Shown piece by piece: positions 60,291 through 64,000 of a stretch of DNA of 64,000 bases. Both the position numbers and the translations under genes were made by a program. Each line of letters begins with the position of its first letter. Positions within the stretch are counted from its first letter, which is position 1. This stretch comes from Euonymus europaeus (taxonomy: Eukaryota > Streptophyta > Magnoliopsida > Celastrales > Celastraceae), in contig OY756957.1 of the NCBI GenBank assembly GCA_963580455.1, forward strand, positions 5,399,001 through 5,463,000, read 5' to 3'. The notes beneath the pieces are model-generated. The model saw only the letters and a program-made list of their open reading frames with translations. It was not told the origin of the DNA and made no database searches.

Positions 60291-61282
60291 CTAATCATCA
60301 TCAGCCCCACCCTTACTCTTTTCTGAGTCAGTGCTACTCTCAGCAATATCATCCTTCTCCTCTTCAACTTCTTCCTCCGACATGTTATTTATTACATCTG
60401 TGATGATATCCTTTACCTCTACTTTTCTATGGATTAAATCAACACCAAAATGCGTACCTGATGAAGCAAAATATCATAATGAGTGACAATTAACATAAAG
60501 TGACATAAATCCATCATTAATCTAAAACACACCTAGTTGCCTGAGAATATCAGATAAAGTTGCCTGTCACAAAACAATAGACATTCCATGAGTAATATTT
60601 ACCCCCAAAAAAGTCTAAACAATTCACTCTATTGAATACTAGTGCAGAAGTATGCTTACAATATTGAAGTCCACCACCTTCAGAATTTCTACCACAACTG
60701 CATGCATATGTTCTCTGCTGGGTTCCTTAGGCGTCTTATTAACTTTTCCCTTACCTACTCCACCATAAATCCAAAAACATAATAAAAACTGCCTTACCCA
60801 GAAAAACATTATGATGCGTGTTACAGACTGACAGCTTAGCAACAAGATACTATACAATTGCATATCTCAAAAGGTCAGTAAAACACCCAAACAGAAAAAT
60901 CAATTGATTAATAATGCAAAACGCCATCTTATTGTATCATGCATTCATCTTGTTAATTTTGCTATCATCTAAGCTAACCAGGACCTTGAAAACAACAATA
61001 TCAGTGACTGCCTGCCACATAACTTATTGACACCAACGATAATTTTTCTTCAAAAATTGAAAGGGGATCATGCAAATATATAGGTATGGAACAACAATAC
61101 ACAGCAAAAAATAAAGTCTATCAGAAATACCCAAAGACCCACGCACCTCTTAAATTAAAAATTAAAAATCAAACATTAAAAGAAAACAAATAACAAAGCA
61201 ACATAAACCATACACCTTGATCCTCGGTAGAAACCTTCGGTAGTGACTTACCTAATCGTCTCTTCCTGGTATTCTTGCCCTC
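60291..61282 (-). pseudogene. DEK: Captured 3' part of a DEK-type chromatin protein gene
   Basis: On the minus strand four exons join in frame with GT..AG introns: about 61282-61252, 60754-60660, 60563-60533 and 60457-60291. The product reads EGKNTRKRRLGKGKVNKTPK, then EHMHAVVVEILKVVDFNI, ATLSDILRQLG and THFGVDLIHRKVEVKDIITD. The acidic tail ends GGADDD and a stop. This is the DEK C-terminal (DEK_C) DNA-binding domain plus its tail, as in plant DEK proteins that bind chromatin and histones. The SAP domain and N-terminus are missing, and no start codon or promoter is visible. There is no stop or frameshift in the roughly 107 retained codons. A 21-base direct repeat of ATATGGTACAAGCAATCCCA(T) lies in the presumed 3' UTR at about 60073-60135. 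Confidence 0.82.
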
Positions 61283-61296
61283 AGTAGTAATCTAGC

Positions 61297-61462
61297 AGAT
61301 CTTGTGTGAGACTTGGCTGGGAGCGTCGGATTGTCGAGCTCGACGGTCCTAATTACGCCAAATACTCAGCTAAGATGACGGATCTAGAGGGCAACATCGT
61401 CAACGTCCCCAACCCCAGTGGCAGCAGTCCGAGTTACCGGTACTTTGGAGCCACTAACAAAC
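61297..61462 (+). pseudogene. ISY1: Captured exon fragment of ISY1 splicing factor gene
   Basis: On the plus strand the frame reads GWERRIVELDGPNYAKYSAK, then MTDLEGNIVNVPNPSG and PSYRYFGATNKL. This matches the conserved block of the spliceosome-associated protein ISY1 (IVELGGPNYxKxSAKMTDLEGNIVDVPNPSGRGPGYRYFGAAKKL in the form I recall, given here as pattern only). It starts after TCTAGCAG, which may be the original acceptor. It ends by running directly into the transposon's subterminal repeats, where the family would continue with PGVREL. Only about 50 codons are present, and several conserved Gly residues are substituted. Not functional on its own. Confidence 0.78.
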
Positions 61463-61565
61463 TGCTTGACCGGTCCGGAATGACCGGGTCGGGTAGGTCC
61501 GATAACAACCGGGTTACCGGGTCGGGTTGAAAACCCGGTACCCGGTGTGCAGCCCTAGTTGTGGG

Positions 61566-62893
61566 GCACATCCCACATGATGCAGCTCGCATTCGAAGAT
61601 GGATCTCCACTTTAGTGAGGTGAAATGTGAAAGAGTTCCATATTGCCAACCTTTTTTGAGTTGCCTCATTTTCTTAACGTGTGAATCATTTTAGATTTTT
61701 ATTTCCCTTGCACTCTCACATTTCCTCCTTAACTTTCGTTTTCAAGTTGCAAGTGTTTATACCTTATTTGATATTACTTTGCCGGATAGTTACTCGACTA
61801 AATCTATTTTCTGGCTGCCCTGTGCCCAAGTAATTGTAGATTTTTTTCCTAAGCTCGAGTTCACAAGTTTGGCAAAGTTTTACGCTTGACTGCAAACCTA
61901 CCACAACCCTCCTCCAAAGCTCTAGAGCCTTGAACATAAGTGATCTGGATGTTGATTCCGTTGGAATGAATTAGATTGTTATCCAATCCTAATATTTGGA
62001 ATTTGTCTCAAGGACTTTATTTATCTTGGAGAATTCATACATGAATATTGGATAAATAAGTCATCCTTGTTAGATATATGCGGATTGAGGATGTACATTG
62101 TTGGTCAGAAATCAAGAATGGCTGGTATAAGCTTTTGAGGAGGGCCTCTGGTTTAAAAAGGCTAGTGCTTTCACAAGCTGCTGCTATCAAGGTATTTGCT
62201 TCTAATTTTCAATTTTGATAATGTAGTAATTATAGTTTCCTGGAAATGATTATTTTGAAGTTGTATTTTTCTTTATGTATTATTTTATTCTGCTACCATC
62301 GTCTCTTTTCCTCAGGCAATAAATCACGCAGAAGTTCTGCATCGTATACTATGTTCACTAATTTGTCCATTTTGGAGCCGTTGAATTTTCTTTTTTTCCT
62401 TTTGTAGTCAACTTGTTAGTATTATAGCGAAGGCATTTGAGAAATAATGGTGAATTGGATCCTGTGCCTCCATGTTTGCTGTTGCCTTGAGGCTTGAAGG
62501 TGTTGGAGAAAGGATATATGAAGGATGCCACAGATCATAATTTAATTAGCTGCTCTGACTCCATACTATTTTGGCAACTCACCTTCAACGTATGTAGTTG
62601 AAGTAGGTACTTCCAATTTCTTTTGAATTTATTGCCCTTTAAATTGTGAATTGCAACGTAGAGAGAATACTGGGCAATTAATTGACCTTTCAGCAATGCC
62701 AATCAAAATTTATTCAGTTAAAAAGACAACCCACAAGCTTTCAATCACATCACAAGACACTTGCAAAAGAGACTCAAGACCCCATTGAACAGCCAGAGGA
62801 GAACTCTACCCATACATAAAAACTCAAAGCAAAAGTAGAGAGGATAACTTTAAATTTCTTAAAAAAATATGGGAAAAACAGAAAAACCTCTAT
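61566..62893. other. Spacer between the Pack-hAT element and fructokinase
   Basis: No recognised gene. A coding-like pair of segments occurs at about 62078-62191 (MRIEDVHCWSEIKNGWYKLL, then LKRLVLSQAAAIK). It is followed by a good donor GTATTTGC and, after an acceptor TTTCCTCAG near 62315, AINHAEVLHRI. Together these could be a small two-exon gene or a remnant. I do not recognise the product, beyond a weak by-eye resemblance to the spacing of Alba-domain proteins. Confidence 0.3.
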
Positions 62894-63243
62894 CTAAGCC
62901 CTTTTGACAAAAGTGAGGACCTCGGATGTGGTTGGAAGAGCAGGAATGGCTCCTTTCTTGGTAGTTGTGATGGCACCACATGCATTTGCAAATTTGAGCA
63001 CTTCCCTCAGCCTTGATTCGTCCTGAAATCAATTTAGGTTTATTTATCAGTCAGTATTGTATGTAGCATATTCTTAATCTGGTCTTTTTTATATGTGGTT
63101 ATTGATCGATCACAATGATTAATTACCTCAATTACAGATTGATCATCAACTATCTTGGACAATAATGCTCCAACGAATGCATCACCTGCTCCTGTTGTAT
63201 CTACAGCTTCGACATTGAAAGCACCAACTTGACCGTGGAAGTT
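62894..63243 (-). CDS. Fructokinase (pfkB family), last two coding exons; 5' part outside the window
   Basis: Two exons on the minus strand: 63243-63127 (39 codons) and 63022-62894 (42 codons plus stop), both in phase 0 with GT..AG borders. The first contains [20 protein letters not shown] followed by [23 protein letters not shown] is pfkB signature 2, with the catalytic Asp and the anion hole. The second reads [20 protein letters not shown] and ends [16 protein letters not shown]. Both match plant fructokinases, which phosphorylate fructose in the cytosol or plastid. From 63244 to the window end no further exon of the family is visible on the minus strand, so the preceding intron is at least about 750 bases and the rest of the gene lies to the right. 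Confidence 0.92.
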
Positions 63244-64000
63244 CTGTGTTTGCAAGAAAGTAACAATGAGAATTAGAAAATTTTAAGTGAACTCAAATTT
63301 CAACTATGTATACAGCAACAAAAGTCCTCTCCATAAATCAAAGAGTGCTGAAACCACCTTACAAAAACCTATCAAAATCCATGGATTTTTCTTTTGGGTA
63401 ACCGAGTGGCAAAGCCCAAACTCGGGCCAGGCAGGCACGACAATTTAAGTTGGACCAAAGCCTAGTGCAAACCACTTGAAAGTACTAAAAAAATAAATCC
63501 TTCAATCTTAAACAGGTCAAAATGTTTTCAGTAATTGAAAGCAGTGCCTCTCTACTTTAAATGTTCTAAACAAGGAAAATATGGTGAAAATTAGAATTGG
63601 TGGGAAGACACCCACCCATCTTCATAATAGTATTATGTTGAAAATTAAGTTTGAAGCAAATGTCAATTAAACCAACAAATTCTCGATAAAAATAGAAGCA
63701 AAACAGTAGTAGGTGGCAGGTAAGAATATATGCACCAACCCACATTGTGCAAGTTAGAAAGTAAAGGAAGAAAAAAAAACACATACGCACAACAATTGTA
63801 GCATGGAACATGACAACATGCTTTCTTGGCATCATGTACTCACAGAAGTCATTAAAAAAATGAGAAGTAGCGGCTGTGAATTATAAACAATGACAAACAC
63901 CTAAGCCACTAAATAAAAGTGCCAATATATAACATATAAATAATATTATGTAAGTTTTACGCGATCAAATGAACAATTTGCAACAATAATTGATCCCAAA
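63244..64000 (-). other. Partial intron of the fructokinase gene
   Basis: The sequence is AT-rich and carries no pfkB exon on the minus strand. The minus-strand acceptor AACACAG immediately precedes the first visible exon. The minus-strand frame near 63.57-63.84 kb is hydrophobic and without motif, and I do not regard it as a gene. Confidence 0.6.

Larger units (their letters stand above)
59561..61557. mobile_element. Pack-hAT-like transposon carrying DEK and ISY1 gene fragments
   Basis: Perfect 18-bp terminal inverted repeats, TAGGGCTGCACACCGGGT, occur at both ends. They are flanked by an 8-bp near-identical duplication (GTTGTGGA at 59553-59560; GTTGTGGG at 61558-61565). The end motif and 8-bp duplication fit hAT elements. 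The outer 130 bases on the left and 95 on the right are packed with CCGGGT/ACCCGG subterminal repeats, as expected for transposase-binding sites. No transposase is encoded. Instead the 2 kb interior holds a minus-strand piece of a DEK gene (60291 to about 61282) and a plus-strand piece of an ISY1 gene (about 61297-61462). These two unrelated host genes are joined head to head. The DEK part retains introns, so capture was at the DNA level. Confidence 0.85.

Noticed and set aside
1..64000. CRISPR arrays, operons, prokaryotic signals, rRNA or true tRNA genes
   Set aside because: None seen; the window is plant nuclear DNA, and tRNA-like matches are SINE heads without cloverleaf integrity.

Overview
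The window is nuclear DNA of a eudicot plant. Host genes have short exons with GT..AG introns, AT-rich spacers, and protein sequences that read as close relatives of Arabidopsis genes. Insertions include plant-type LINEs with an RNase H tail, Ty1/copia pieces, an Au-like SINE, Tourist- and hAT-type MITEs and a hAT element carrying gene fragments. I cannot fix the species. All coordinates, exon joins and family calls were read by eye without database searches.

Layout. (1) 1-3765: AT-rich spacer with two MITE-like inverted-repeat elements. (2) 3766-5112, +: intronless SHORT-ROOT-like GRAS regulator. (3) 8840-13443, +: TGD2, a five-exon chloroplast-envelope lipid-transfer subunit of 381 aa. (4) 14783-20436: a 5.65 kb L1-type LINE bounded by a perfect 18-bp target-site duplication, with intact ORF1 and frameshifted ORF2. 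(5) 20664-30975, +: a twelve-exon sterol-dehydrogenase-like/reticulon fusion of 572 aa, with two inverted-repeat transposons in its introns. (6) 31.2-35.4 kb: a roughly 2.4 kb near-perfect palindrome, a Tourist-like MITE and a second truncated copy. (7) 36992-40806, +: group I bZIP of the PosF21/RSG type, with a leader intron and an Au-like SINE in intron 1. (8) 43036-43860, -: rhomboid-like RBL13. (9) 44.7-48.5 kb: LINE and copia debris. (10) 49457-50426, +: double B-box protein of the BBX24/25 type. (11) 51.7-52.9 kb: an inverted-repeat element and LINE RNase H debris. (12) 53153-54529, +: intronless mitochondrial cysteine desulfurase NFS1. (13) 54.5-59.5 kb: spacer without a supportable gene. 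(14) 59561-61557: a Pack-hAT-like transposon carrying fragments of two unrelated host genes, DEK and ISY1, head to head. (15) 62894-63243, -: the last two coding exons of a fructokinase whose 5' part lies beyond the window.

The host genes do not form a pathway. They are independent transcription units: development, plastid lipid import, ER-shaping or sterol-related membrane protein, transcription factors, membrane protease family, light signalling, Fe-S cluster assembly and sugar phosphorylation. What is distinctive is the mobile DNA between and inside them. The best candidate for an undescribed entity is the 2 kb hAT-like element at 59561-61557. Its captured DEK piece keeps introns, splice sites and an open frame of about 107 codons to a natural stop. 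Second is the giant palindrome at 31.2-33.65 kb, which could fold into a long hairpin RNA if transcribed.
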